DNA of 64,000 bases from Symsagittifera roscoffensis (Eukaryota > Xenacoelomorpha > Acoela > Convolutidae), in contig NC_087065.1 in the NCBI RefSeq assembly GCF_963678635.1, positions 68,140,956 through 68,204,955 on the forward strand. Reading direction: 5' to 3'. Every line of letters starts with the position of its first letter. Position 1 is the first letter of the stretch. Under the pieces are notes generated by a model. That model was not told the DNA's origin, ran no database searches, and was given only the letters and a program-made list of their open reading frames with translations. Made by a program: the position numbers and the translations under genes. This document shows positions 36,690 through 49,271 of the stretch, piece by piece.

Positions 36690-37805
36690 ATCAAAAAACC
36701 ATCAAAAATTGCTAACCAACAATCACACAGTCAGTCTTCACCGACATTATCCCAAGATAACCCAACACCACCTACAACTACCCAAAACCCCCAAACATCT
36801 ACACGAATTTCTTTCCAAGATAACCCATATACCTTTGAAGAACGACACGCTCGCTTATCTGAACCACTAGAACCAGTTCAACGACAAGCACCTCTAAGTG
36901 AACCAACATATAACTTGTACCCAACACTACCACAAGAATTAAGTAGAATGCGAAATCCTAGTCAAAATCAAAATACAGTTGAAATAAATAGACAAATTAT
37001 ACATCCTCGACGAAACAGAAATTTGCAAACCCCCCGAGTTCATTTTGATATACCGCAATCCCCATCACAAAGTACTCCGGAAAACCCCATTGGTATATTA
37101 CCAGAAACCCCTACACTTCTTTCACAACGTAGCACCTCAAGTCTACCCTCAGATTACTTAGGTTCAACACCAGTATCTGAACAAATACGTGAAAATCCCT
37201 TTAACCCTCCAAACCAAACATCACGACTACCATATTGGACAACACAATCATTCACACAAGGAGAACCCAATTTAATAAATGATCCAATAGATATTTCTAC
37301 TGATACAACAACATCATCATCACTACCATCAACACCATCAATAAGCCAAATTTCACCGACACCTTTTCCTTTTAATTTTCCAAATAATCTCGACGCTAGA
37401 TACCACGAACAATCATCAACAAATATCCCTCTAAGATTAGACTGGAATACATTCACAGCACCCCCACCATTATTTGGACAGCATCCAGAAAGTAACCGAC
37501 TACACAACTGGGCACTTAATAGATTACAATATAGACAAGATATCCACGAAGACATTCGTGATCATAACATCCAAATACTCCAACAAAATAGTCTATAATT
37601 AAAATTTGAAATCACGGTTAAACTAAACAACATTGCTCAACATCCTTATCCATTAAAACCACCAAATATAACAGCTCAATCACTACCACCACCATTTATA
37701 ACAACTGAAGTAATATATAAATACGACAGATATACCAAAAAGACAATTGGTTACATCACATTTTATAACCCATACTCAGGATTATCATACACATGTATAT
37801 TCTAA
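36690..37805 (+). pseudogene. ORF-A, Ser/Pro/Gln-rich protein (unit 1)
   Basis: Open from 36690 (after a TAG) to TAA at 37803-37805, with one in-frame TAA at 37596-37598. No ATG near the start, so translation may depend on splicing or a non-AUG start. Composition is Ser/Thr/Pro/Gln-rich for the first ~230 codons, then more ordered (RLDWNTFTAPPPLFGQ, LHNWALNRLQYRQD), then a Pro-rich end. No domain recognised. Its last 13 nt overlap the ATG of the Env-like ORF. May be an accessory protein or an Env leader. Confidence 0.5.
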
Positions 37806-40401
37806 AAATATTAATTTTTCTCCAACTCTTTCTTCTAGTAATTTCCGATCAGAACATAAATCCTTCCCCCCGCACAGGACCCCAAGATTTATTAGTAACA
37901 CGTTACGATTGTGAAGAAAATGAACAAAAAACACTACACAAATATGCAATAAATCAAGTATCACAATGCGAAACAGAACCACAAGCTATAGAAACTACAA
38001 ATGTAATAGCGACACTCTATTCAAAAGCCCGAGCAACAACAGTTATAGGATACAAATTCACAGCAACATTTTCCGAAAAGAAAGTACATTGTTCACAAGT
38101 CTCAAATGGAAATAAAAACCGACTTGACCACGAATCATTCTACCAAAGTAATATCGAACGACTTTTACATCTCAATCCCGAAGATTGTAAAAACGAGTTA
38201 CTCGGACTAAATATCACAGGAAATAAAACACAGATAGAAAGTTAGTATATTTCCAAGTTTTTGCAGATTCTGTACATCAAGCAGAACTTGAAAGATATCA
38301 AGGACATATAAAACTAGATGAAAAATACCCATACAACGGCGCACACGGAAGATTAACTTATGACATACATGATAAACACTGGATACCTCACATTGGTATA
38401 AATAACCCATACAACTGCAAAGCCGACACAAAAAATAAAAGATATCAAGAAATAATGTTTTTCGATTGGAAAATACAACTCGAAAAAATACAACTCACAC
38501 GCGATTTATCTGACAACACAATGATCTATCAAGGAATTAGATTACCTTGTAAAAACGATTAAGGCTACTGTGACCCCACAACACGAATACAAGCAACAAT
38601 TGTTTGGTTCCCCGAAGACACATGTACAACATTTCAAGTAGCAAAAATACACGCCCGAATGATAAAATTTCACGAAAAATATTTTATACAATCAATTCCA
38701 TATGAACAAGTAAATCCATCACGAAAACAAAGTACTGATTTTAGAAACATTCACAATATAGAAAATAAATTGACACGTTTTCAAATATATCAAGAAACAG
38801 AACTTGCATGCAAATGCATAAACCCACTTCACAAAGTACAATATTCTGAAATATTAGTTGAATACGAAAAAAGATTCGACATGACCACTGGAAAAATAAA
38901 AATTGACCCTTATGCCACAAGTCATCCTCTAAACGAAGGAACATCATATATACCAGTTAATTTTCAAAAAAGTAATGGTCAACCTGGTGGACATCTAAAG
39001 CCCCATGACACTAGAAGCACACGTTTACAAGAACTATCACTAACGAATAATTCTTATTTTATAATATCCACTATGATATTCACTTAGATATGAAATTAGA
39101 CTATACAATTTGCCGAATTTTTCAGGAAAAGTCACTCTCTGAATTAGAAACACTTCACCAACTATGCGAATTGGAACGAACACAAATCTTACAATCACTT
39201 GCACTAGCAGTATTAAAAATACCCTATGCAGGATATTTACTATCAGGAAATAGATCAAATTTTTTAGACTACGAAGGAAACATTTGATGGTTTTATACCG
39301 GTACCAAAAAAGTATCACCACTATATGTTTTTGAAGATAAACGATGTTATAAAAGAATCCCTATCTTTTATAAAAAATAAAGTACATTTCGTTGACACAC
39401 TTTCAAGACGAACCTATTTCTGGGATACCGCAGTCCCATGTGGATCAAAAAATAGCCACAATGGAGTACAACTGAACCCTGATGAAGATAAAAATTACCT
39501 TCTTACCCCATACCCCACATTAATGCAATCACTCAAAAAATTTTCACCAGAAAGCATTAGAGCTATTGCTCGAAACCCAAATATCGACTTACAATCAATT
39601 GGAATACATTCAAAATCCGATATCCAACATCACATTAAAACACAACAATTCCAAGAATTATTAACACAAATGGACACTATACAAAGACAATCAATTGATC
39701 AAAACTTACGCAAACTTGCCGAAACCGCAGGATTTGCAGATATCTATACACAAGATTATAGCGGATATTTCAAAGACATTAAAGACTACATATATCTAAA
39801 CGGTGAAAAATACCGACCACAAGATATCTCACCTATAAATAATTTTAGCTTTGTTTCACTAAAAAATGAAATTCTTAATTTTCTAGGATGGCCCTATTAC
39901 ATCTTAGAAAAATTGACTATTCTATACGCAATGTTTAATTTTATAGGATTTCTTTTTTCACTTTTAAAAGGAATCTATAACACATGTGCTATACACACAA
40001 GTAAATAGACAAGCAAGTGTAGCACGCATACTATTTGCAGGATTTTTGAAATTTATTCATCATCAATACACAAAATTCTTTTAGACGCACAAATAAAAGA
40101 ATACAATACAAAAATAGCGACAAGACAGAACACGTACGACGAAGAACATGATAATATAGAAATAACGCCACAGTTACCCCCCCCCCTGCCACATAACCAT
40201 CCATTATCCCTAGTCCCACGAAATTTTCGAAATTTAGCAATAACACACAATCCAAATTTCAGACAAACCATATCGCAAAGTCCTATACAACATATAATGA
40301 CACATCATTCACAAGATGAAAATACATATGAACAAATTATAGAACAACCCCATACCACCGCTTTTCAGTCTCAAAATAATAATTTTTTTAGCACACGATG
40401 A
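37793..40401 (+). pseudogene. env: Env-like glycoprotein (unit 1), broken
   Basis: ATG at 37793 followed by a hydrophobic signal peptide (ILKILIFLQLFLLVIS). The ectodomain is Cys-rich: four spaced Cys in the first ~140 residues, then GYCDPT, TIVWFPEDTCTTF and CKCINP, with N-glycosylation sites such as NIT and NKT. The C-terminal part has a hydrophobic span near 39925-39985 and a polar tail ending at TGA 40399-40401. The Cys layout and the signal-ectodomain-TM plan fit an envelope glycoprotein. A chuvirus-type origin, known for some arthropod elements, is my best guess but uncertain. Interruptions: TAG 38243, TAA near 38560, TAG 39085, TGA 39285, a frame change at an A-run near 39370 and TAG 40006. 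Most are shared with unit 2, so they predate the duplication. Confidence 0.6.
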
Positions 40402-41956
40402 GCCGACAACTTGGATCCCTACACCGCTCAAATTCCCATCCAACCAACCTCAACACACCAATTACAATAATTCCACTTTTTGCTTTCCCGCCACCCAATT
40501 TCCCAACTAATAATATAACATCAGGCATGAATTCAAACACTAAATCAAATATTTCAGTTTTATACTCCATTTCAAAACTCAATAACCCTAATATTGAAAC
40601 CCCTGATGAATTTGCAGACTCCGAACCATCTCCGACCAATAAATTTCAAACCAACTCCTCAATTTTTTCAACACCCCCTTTTCAACCAATCCTACCAAAT
40701 AACCCACTCCCATCCATTTCTACACCCTCTTACGCTTCACAAGTCACCCCAACCTACTCCTCATTTCATTCAGACCGATCATCCAATTCCCCAGATATTC
40801 CCCAAATCTCCCAAGAACTAGATAATTTTATCACCCTACAACAACAACCATTACAACTTGGCACCCCCACTATAACTCAGATTTCTTCCACAATAGAATC
40901 CTCAAACCCACCTACCCCTACACCCTCTTCAGCTTATACCGCATCATTAGCACAATCATCCACATCCACCGAATCATCAAATAGCACTAATAGAGCTTAT
41001 CGCACTTTCAAAAGAAAATTCCCAAACCATCCATTCCCAACAAAACCAGGAACAGCCTGTGAATATATTAATCATCCAAATCACACTAACACGAAAAATT
41101 TTCTAGCAATCACTTTACCTTCATTTCCACAATATACTTTAAACACTCCTCATGACACTAACGACACACGTAGTTTTGTAGATGAACATGTTTTAATGCC
41201 TACACTTCATTGGACATCATATTATCATTTTACTAATCCCCTTTGCCTACCATTATCCAATACTCATATCGATATAGAAAGAAATCAAGATATGCTATAT
41301 CGACACACCACACCACTAACACATAGACAATTCACTTATATAGGATATAAAAAGTCACTAAAACATTCACTGCACCCCGAGCTAACGAATTTACGCTAGA
41401 ATATTACGATCATAACATCATCCGAACTAACCAAGACCAATTTTTAGATGATGATCACTTCGCTAACCCACAAATCACAGAAAAATTCTTCATCAAAACA
41501 CCATATGTATTTACACTCAATATATTTGATCGCCAATTTGACCACGTCATTTCTGAAGCACTAACCGACATGCAAGCTTACGAAAGTTTTAAAGAAAAAT
41601 TTCAATTATTTTCACTAACCTTCATTTTCCTTGCACCACATGAACGCGATTTGCACTGCTCACACGACATTATGTTACGCACTAAACAAACCCACACATA
41701 TACATATTATCGCTTCATACAAAATCATTTTGATCTACACACTCCATCAAGACAACCACACCAACGTTTTCAGTTTATTAACTCTAAATACACTTCACCA
41801 TTTTTTCTTAACTTCACATATTGCATCAAAGATACTAACCTTCACGGTGTTCTCCGCAATTATGATCCCATAACCCAAATGTACATATTTTGTCTCATCA
41901 CGAAGACCCTTAACGCAGAAGAATCCAGACCCTTCCTTATCCCACATGAATTTATC
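40398..41956 (+). pseudogene. ORF-X, unrecognised accessory protein (unit 1)
   Basis: ATG at 40398 overlaps the Env stop (ATGA). The first ~200 codons are Ser/Thr/Pro-rich. A more ordered, aromatic-rich region follows (SFVDEHVLMPTLHWTSYYHF, LPLSNTHIDIE). TAG at 41397 is a frameshift; the downstream frame (about 41385-41959) continues with YVFTLNIFDRQ, MQAYESFKEKF and MYIFCLITKTLNAEE. About 520 codons in all. It is conserved in a diverged relic at 57395-60315, so it is a real gene of the family. No known domain recognised. This copy ends artificially at the duplication junction. Confidence 0.6.
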
Positions 41957-41963
41957 TAAATGA

Positions 41964-42122
41964 TACGAACCATTTTTAGTAGAACAGATATTTTTTTTAC
42001 TATTTGTAATTTTTATAACATTTCTATCATCCCTCATCTTGACAATATGCAAATGTATTAAGAAAGCAATCATCATATTCGCCTTAGCACCAATCCTTCT
42101 AACTCTTTTTCTAGAAGAATAA
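41964..42122 (+). CDS. Possible two-helix membrane peptide (unit 2)
   Basis: Identical frame to 36495-36653 in the second duplication unit; same caveats. Here it directly follows the truncated end of ORF-X. Confidence 0.25.
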   Translation, partial: YEPFLVEQIFFLLFVIFITFLSSLILTICKCIKKAIIIFALAPILLTLFLEE

Positions 42123-42158
42123 TACAATAAACATAAATTTCTTCACTAAAAGAAATAG

Positions 42159-43274
42159 ATCAAAAAACCATCAAAAATTGCTAACCAACAATCACACAGT
42201 CAGTCTTCACCGACATTATCCCAAGATAACCCAACACCACCTACAACTACCCAAAACCCCCAAACATCTACACGAATTTCTTTCCAAGATAACCCATATA
42301 CCTTTGAAGAACGACACGCTCGCTTATCTGAACCACTAGAACCAGTTCAACGACAAGCACCTCTAAGTGAACCAACATATAACTTGTACCCAACACTACC
42401 ACAAGAATTAAGTAGAATGCGAAATCCTAGTCAAAATCAAAATACAGTTGAAATAAATAGACAAATTATACATCCTCGACGAAACAGAAATTTGCAAACC
42501 CCCCGAGTTCATTTTGATATACCGCAATCCCCATCACAAAGTACTCCGGAAAACCCCATTGGTATATTACCAGAAACCCCTACACTTCTTTCACAACGTA
42601 GCACCTCAAGTCTACCCTCAGATTACTTAGGTTCAACACCAGTATCTGAACAAATACGTGAAAATCCCTTTAACCCTCCAAACCAAACATCACGACTACC
42701 ATATTGGACAACACAATCATTCACACAAGGAGAACCCAATTTAATAAATGATCCAATAGATATTTCTACTGATACAACAACATCATCATCACTACCATCA
42801 ACACCATCAATAAGCCAAATTTCACCGACACCTTTTCCTTTTAATTTTCCAAATAATCTCGACGCTAGATACCACGAACAATCATCAACAAATATCCCTC
42901 TAAGATTAGACTGGAATACATTCACAGCACCCCCACCATTATTTGGACAGCATCCAGAAAGTAACCGACTACACAACTGGGCACTTAATAGATTACAATA
43001 TAGACAAGATATCCACGAAGACATTCGTGATCATAACATCCAAATACTCCAACAAAATAGTCTATAATTAAAATTTGAAATCACGGTTAAACTAAACAAC
43101 ATTGCTCAACATCCTTATCCATTAAAACCACCAAATATAACAGCTCAATCACTACCACCACCATTTATAACAACTGAAGTAATATATAAATACGACAGAT
43201 ATACCAAAAAGACAATTGGTTACATCACATTTTATAACCCATACTCAGGATTATCATACACATGTATATTCTAA
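42159..43274 (+). pseudogene. ORF-A (unit 2)
   Basis: Second copy of 36690-37805, with the same in-frame TAA (43065-43067) and the same 13-nt overlap with the Env-like ATG at 43262. No difference from unit 1 was seen in this ORF. Confidence 0.5.
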
Positions 43275-45861
43275 AAATATTAATTTTTCTCCAACTCTTT
43301 CTTCTAGTAATTTCCGATCAGAACATAAATCCTTCCCCCCGCACAGGACCCCAAGATTTATTAGTAACACGTTACGATTGTGAAGAAAATGAACAAAAAA
43401 CACTACACAAATATGCAATAAATCAAGTATCACAATGCGAAACAGAACCACAAGCTATAGAAACTACAAATGTAATAGCGACACTCTATTCAAAAGCCCG
43501 AGCAACAACAGTTATAGGATACAAATTCACAGCAACATTTTCCGAAAAGAAAGTACATTGTTCACAAGTCTCAAATGGAAATAAAAACCGACTTGACCAC
43601 GAATCATTCTACCAAAGTAATATCGAACGACTTTTACATCTCAATCCCGAAGATTGTAAAAACGAGTTACTCGGACTAAATATCACAGGAAATAAAACAC
43701 AGATAGAAAGTTAGTATATTTCCAAGTTTTTGCAGATTCTGTACATCAAGCAGAACTTGAAAGATATCAAGGACATATAAAACTAGATGAAAAATACCCA
43801 TACAACGGCGCACACGGAAGATTAACTTATGACATACATGATAAACACTGGATACCTCACATTGGTATAAATAACCCATACAACTGCAAAGCCGACACAA
43901 AAAATAAAAGATATCAAGAAATAATGTTTTTCGATTGGAAAATACAACTCGAAAAAATACAACTCACACGCGATTTATCTGACAACACAATGATCTATCA
44001 AGGAATTAGATTACCTTGTAAAAACGATTAAGGCTACTGTGACCCTACAACACGAATACAAGCAACAATTGTTTGGTTCCCCGAAGACACATGTACAACA
44101 TTTCAAGTAGCAAAAATACACGCCCGAATGATAAAATTTCACGAAAAATTTTTTATACAATCAATTCCATATGAACAAGTAAATCCATCACGAAAACAAA
44201 GTACTGATTTTAGAAACATTCACAATATAGAAAATAAATTGACACGTTTTCAAATATATCAAGAAACAGAACTTGCATGCAAATGCATAAACCCACTTCA
44301 CAAAGTACAATATTCTGAAATATTAGTTGAATACGAAAAAAGATTCGACATGACCACTGGAAAAATAAAAATTGACCCTTATGCCACAAGTCATCCTCTA
44401 AACGAAGGAACATCATATATACCAGTTAATTTTCAAAAAAGTAATGGTCAACCTGGTGGACATCTAAAGCCCCATGACACTAGAAGCACACGTTTACAAG
44501 AACTATCACTAACGAATAATTCTTATTTTATAATATCCACTATGATATTCACTTAGATATGAAATTAGACTATACAATTTGCCGATTTTTTCAGGAAAAG
44601 TCACTCTCTGAATTAGAAATACTTCACCAACTATGCGAATTGGAACGAACACAAATCTTACAATCACTTGCACTAGCAGTATTAAAAATACCCTATGCAG
44701 GATATTTACTATCAGGAAATAGATCAAATTTTTTAGACTACGAAGGAAACATTTGATGGTTTTATACCGGTACCAAAAAAGTATCACCACTATATGTTTT
44801 TGAAGATAAACGATGTTATAAAAGAATCCCTATCTTTTATAAAAAATAAAGTACATTTCGTTGACACACTTTCAAGACGAACCTATTTCTGGGATACCGC
44901 AGTCCCATGTGGATCAAAAAATAGCCACAATGGAGTACAACTGAACCCTGATGAAGATAAAAATTACCTTCTTACCCCATACCCCACATTAATGCAATCA
45001 CTCAAAAAATTTTCACCAGAAAGCATTAGAGCTATTGCTCGAAACCCAAATATCGACTTACAATCAATTGGAATACATTCAAAATCCGATATCCAACATC
45101 ACATTAAAACACAACAATTCCAAGAATTATTAACACAAATGGACACTATACAAAGACAATCAATTGATCAAAACTTACGCAAACTTGCCGAAACCGCAGG
45201 ATTTGCAGATATCTATACACAAGATTATAGCGGATATTTCAAAGACATTAAAGACTACATATATCTAAACGGTGAAAAATACCGACCACAAGATATTAGC
45301 TTTGTTTCACTAAAAAATGAAATTCTTAATTTTCTAGGATGGCCCTATTACATCTTAGAAAAATTGACTATTCTATACGCAATGTTTAATTTTATAGGAT
45401 TTCTTTTTTCACTTTTAAAAGGAATCTATAACACATGTGCTATACACACAAGTAAATAGACAAGCAAGTGTAGAACGCATACTATTTGCAGGATTTTTGA
45501 AATTTATTCATCATCAATAAACAAAATTCTTTTAGACGCACAAATAAAAGAATACAATACAAAAATAGCGACAAGACAGAACACGTACGACGAAGAACAT
45601 GATAATATAGAAATAACGCCTACAGCACCACAGTTACCCCCCCCCCTGCCACATAACCATCCATTATCCCTAGTCCCACGAAATTTTCGAAATTTAGCAA
45701 TAACACACAATCCAAATTTCAGACAAACCATATCGCAAAGTCCTATACAACATATAATGACACATCATTCACAAGATGAAAATACATATGAACAAATTAT
45801 AGAACAACCCCATACCACCGCTTTTCAGTCTCAAAATAATAATTTTTTTAGCACACGATGA
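43262..45861 (+). pseudogene. env: Env-like glycoprotein (unit 2), broken
   Basis: Second copy of 37793-40401 with the same stops and frame breaks. Differences: an 18-bp deletion just upstream of the hydrophobic span (removing SPINNF-type residues), 9 extra bp in the cytoplasmic-tail region (adding three residues in frame), and single-base changes such as Tyr to Phe near 44150. Both indels keep the reading frame. Confidence 0.6.
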
Positions 45862-47440
45862 GCCGACAACTTGGATCCCTACACCGCTCAAATTCCCATC
45901 CAACCAACCTCAACACACCAATTACAATAATTCCACTTTTTGCTTTCCCGCCACCCAATTTCCCAACTAATAATATAACATCAGGCATGAATTCAAACAC
46001 TAAATCAAATATTTCAGTTTTATACTCCATTTCAAAACTCAATAACCCTAATATTGAAACCCCTGATGAATTTGCAGACTCCGAACCATCTCCGACCAAT
46101 AAATTTCAAACCAACTCCTCAATTTTTTCAACACCCCCTTTTCAACCAATCCTACCAAATAACCCACTCCCATCCATTTCTACACCCTCTTACGCTTCAC
46201 AAGTCACCCCAACCTACTCCTCATTTCATTCAGACCGATCATCCAATTCCCCAGATATTCCCCAAATCTCCCAAGAACTAGATAATTTTATCACCCTACA
46301 ACAACAACCATTACAACTTGGCACCCCCACTATAACTCAGATTTCTTCCACAATAGAATCCTCAAACCCACCTACCCCTACACCCTCTTCAGCTTATACC
46401 GCATCATTAGCACAATCATCCACATCCACCGAATCATCAAATAGCACTAATAGAGCTTATCGCACTTTCAAAAGAAAATTCCCAAACCATCCATTCCCAA
46501 CAAAACCAGGAACAGCCTGTGAATATATTAATCATCCAAATCACACTAACACGAAAAATTTTCTAGCAATCACTTTACCTTCATTTCCACAATATACTTT
46601 AAACACTCCTCATGACACTAACGACACACGTAGTTTTGTAGATGAACATGTTTTAATGCCTACACTTCATTGGACATCATATTATCATTTTACTAATCCC
46701 CTTTGCCTACCATTATCCAATACTCATATCGATATAGAAAGAAATCAAGATATGCTATATCGACTCACCACACCACTAACACATAGACAATTCACTTATA
46801 TAGGATATAAAAAGTCACTAAAACATTCACTGCACCCCGAGCTAACGAATTTACGCTAGAATATTACGATCATAACATCATCCGAACTAACCAAGACCAA
46901 TTTTTAGATGATGATCACTTCGCTAACCCACAAATCACAGAAAAATTCTTCATCAAAACACCATATGTATTTACACTCAATATATTTGATCGCCAATTTG
47001 ACCACGTCATTTCTGAAGCACTAACCGACATGCAAGCTTACGAAAGTTTTAAAGAAAAATTTCAATTATTTTCACTAACCTTCATTTTCCTTGCACCACA
47101 TGAACGCGATTTGCACTGCTCACACGACATTATGTTACGCACTAAACAAACCCACACATATACATATTATCGCTTCATACAAAATCATTTTGATCTACAC
47201 ACTCCATCAAGACAACCACACCAACGTTTTCAGTTTATTAACTCTAAATACACTTCACCATTTTTTCTTAACTTCACATATTGCATCAAAGATACTAACC
47301 TTCACGGTGTTCTCCGCAATTATGATCCCATAACCCAAATGTACATATTTTGTCTCATCACGAAGACCCTTAACGCAGAAGAATCCAGACCCTTCCTTAT
47401 CCCACATGAATTTATCCAACCTATAGAAATCCCAATATAA
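45858..47440 (+). pseudogene. ORF-X (unit 2), with the natural C-terminus
   Basis: Second copy of ORF-X with the same frameshift near 46850. It retains the original end (HEFIQPIEIPI, TAA 47438-47440) that unit 1 lost at the junction. One His/Leu difference near 46764. Function unknown. Confidence 0.6.
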
Positions 47441-47501
47441 GAATTCATCCACAACACTAAATACAATCACAAATTATATAACCTCATTCAAAACACACCT
47501 T

Positions 47502-47675
47502 ATGAGTTTGCAGTCAGTTGGTACTGAAGAACTAAAAACTATTAAAGCACTTCAATTGCTTTGGCCACTGCTTCAAACTAAAAACATCATTCGCATACTA
47601 GCAAAATTACTAACAAATTCAGACATAATACACGACATCTTCCCCACGGTTTTTTCCCCGACGACTAATAGGTAA
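47502..47675 (+). CDS. Small ORF downstream of ORF-X
   Basis: 57 codons from ATG 47502 (MSLQSVGTEELKTIKALQ...), Leu-rich and probably helical, ending at TAA within an AGGTAAGC sequence that looks like a splice donor. It is outside the duplicated unit. No homology recognised; it could be a terminal accessory gene, a 5' part of a spliced ORF, or chance. Confidence 0.3.
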   Translation: MSLQSVGTEELKTIKALQLLWPLLQTKNIIRILAKLLTNSDIIHDIFPTVFSPTTNR

Positions 47676-49271
47676 GCATAATTTATACATATTCTTCACT
47701 AATAAATTTAAATTAATACTAACCATTCTTTATTCATGCCTCATTTAGATTTTTAGTCTTCATCCCACGATCATCTGCAAAAAAGAGAAAAGAAAAATAA
47801 AAATTAGAAAACTTGTTAAAATTCTTCTAAACTCTATTAATATTTTGCACCACATAAATATAATAAAATTCATACCAATGTAGTAAATTAATTTATAAAT
47901 TGTTTCCCAAAAGCAGTAAGTCTAATAATGATGAAAATTTGTAACTTAACTTTTACCCAAAACTAGCAGTAAAATTAAAATTCTATGTAGTAAATTTATA
48001 AGACGAAAATGCAGTTCTAACCTTTTGATATTTTCATTCACTCGCACAAGAATTCTATCCAAACTCGCACAGCTCGCCCACGAAGAATTGTTTAAATAAT
48101 GAATTTCAGTTTCAAGTTTTCACACTCAACAACTCTAACACACTATAACAAGTTTCAAACTTTCCTTTAACCCGGTTGGAAAGGAATTATATACTAAACA
48201 AAACTAACCAACGCAGCTTACTAAACACCACAAATCATAGAATAACAGCATGACTAAGAAAAGAAAACCAACGGTACCCAAACCGGATTAACCCAGTTCA
48301 AAACTGGATAATTTATTCTTTTGAAGACTATTATAAAGTCTAAGAAAGAAATAATAAAACACAAAAAAAGTTGAAAGACAATCCCATACCAAAAACAATT
48401 TGATTTTTGAAAAAAGGACACAACCAACGAAACATAAGAAAAAACCACCACAAACCCGACATAAAACGTTATCACATAACAGGACCTCTCACAGAAACCG
48501 CACGAAATCATACTCCCACTCCTCGCCTAACCCACCAGAGAGGACGTCCTGAGCATGCTCTATAGCCGGCCTAAGCCACCGCGCTACATCCACACTTTGT
48601 GACCACACTTCTATTTTTAATAAGAGGTACTCAAGGGTGAGTAACTCTTCAAAATAACCGAACTAAAACAAATGCTTTTGTGAAAACAACTAACCAAAAT
48701 CATAATTAAAACACTGAACTAAAAAAAAATTTTATAAAATGTAAATTATACCTTGCAGTATATAGATCAGCATACAACAACAAAGACGAACATCCAAAGA
48801 CAAAATGACCCCACTACACTCGAAAAAGAATGGCCAACCACAACCAATATGCCGTCCACAATCACAACTCAAAGGATTTAGAGTACGACTTCGCAGAAAA
48901 GCACTTCATTGAACTAGACCAATGACCACCTCGATGTTCAAGTATATGTACAGATCTGAGTAACAAGGCATCCCCTCCACGCACAATCTCCACGCCATTC
49001 CCAGACGAGGTCGAACACAAAAGAAGTTCTCTACATAAAACAGAAAAACCCGTCATAGCAAACCATTCTGAAATCAGATTGATTTCGTTGGAAAACACAG
49101 TCGTTGTCACAAGAAGACACAACGATTGATATCCATCATTCCAACGTCCTGGAACTTCTCTAACAAGAGAAACCGGATAAGAATATGATGTTCGCCAAAT
49201 ACCAACGTCCATCATCCATCCTTTGAATTGCAGAAAGACAATTCTAAAAAACTCTGTAAAACCCGGATGGG
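47676..49271 (+). other. 3' non-coding region of the large element
   Basis: A/C-rich to about 48250. From about 48600 to 48250 (minus strand) there is a possible SINE. From about 48860 to 49215 both strands have longish open frames: a 117-codon minus frame, and a plus frame interrupted by stops. No domain in either. No clear polypurine tract before the LTR. Confidence 0.4.
48250..48600 (-). repeat. Possible tRNA-derived SINE nested in the element
   Basis: On the minus strand, GTAGCGCGGTGGCTTAGGCC (about 48588-48569) resembles a tRNA 5' part with A-box, followed by GGCTATAGAGCATGCTC. No clean B-box, so the call is tentative. Confidence 0.3.

Larger units (their letters stand above)
36483..41951 (+). 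repeat. Tandem duplication unit 1 (env cassette)
   Basis: Aligns base for base with 41952-47416 at an offset of 5,469 bp, later 5,460. Both ends share TTATC, so the junction falls in a 5-bp microhomology. About seven substitutions and two indels (18 bp and 9 bp) were found by eye over the unit. Confidence 0.93.
41952..47416 (+). repeat. Tandem duplication unit 2 (env cassette)
   Basis: Second copy. It lacks 18 bp present at 39825-39843 of unit 1 and has 9 extra bp near 45618. It runs on into the original 3' end of ORF-X (47417-47440), whereas unit 1 is cut at the junction. Confidence 0.93.

Noticed and set aside
37154-37555. 133-codon minus-strand frame opposite ORF-A
   Set aside because: Shadow of the biased plus-strand composition; repeated identically in unit 2 and opposite a better supported frame.
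40165-40190. C-run as a programmed frameshift site in the Env-like tail
   Set aside because: Frame is open through it in both units without a shift; simple Pro codons explain it.
48862-49215. 117-codon minus-strand frame near the 3' LTR
   Set aside because: The plus strand also reads partly open; no domain in either. Kept only as a note in the 3' region.
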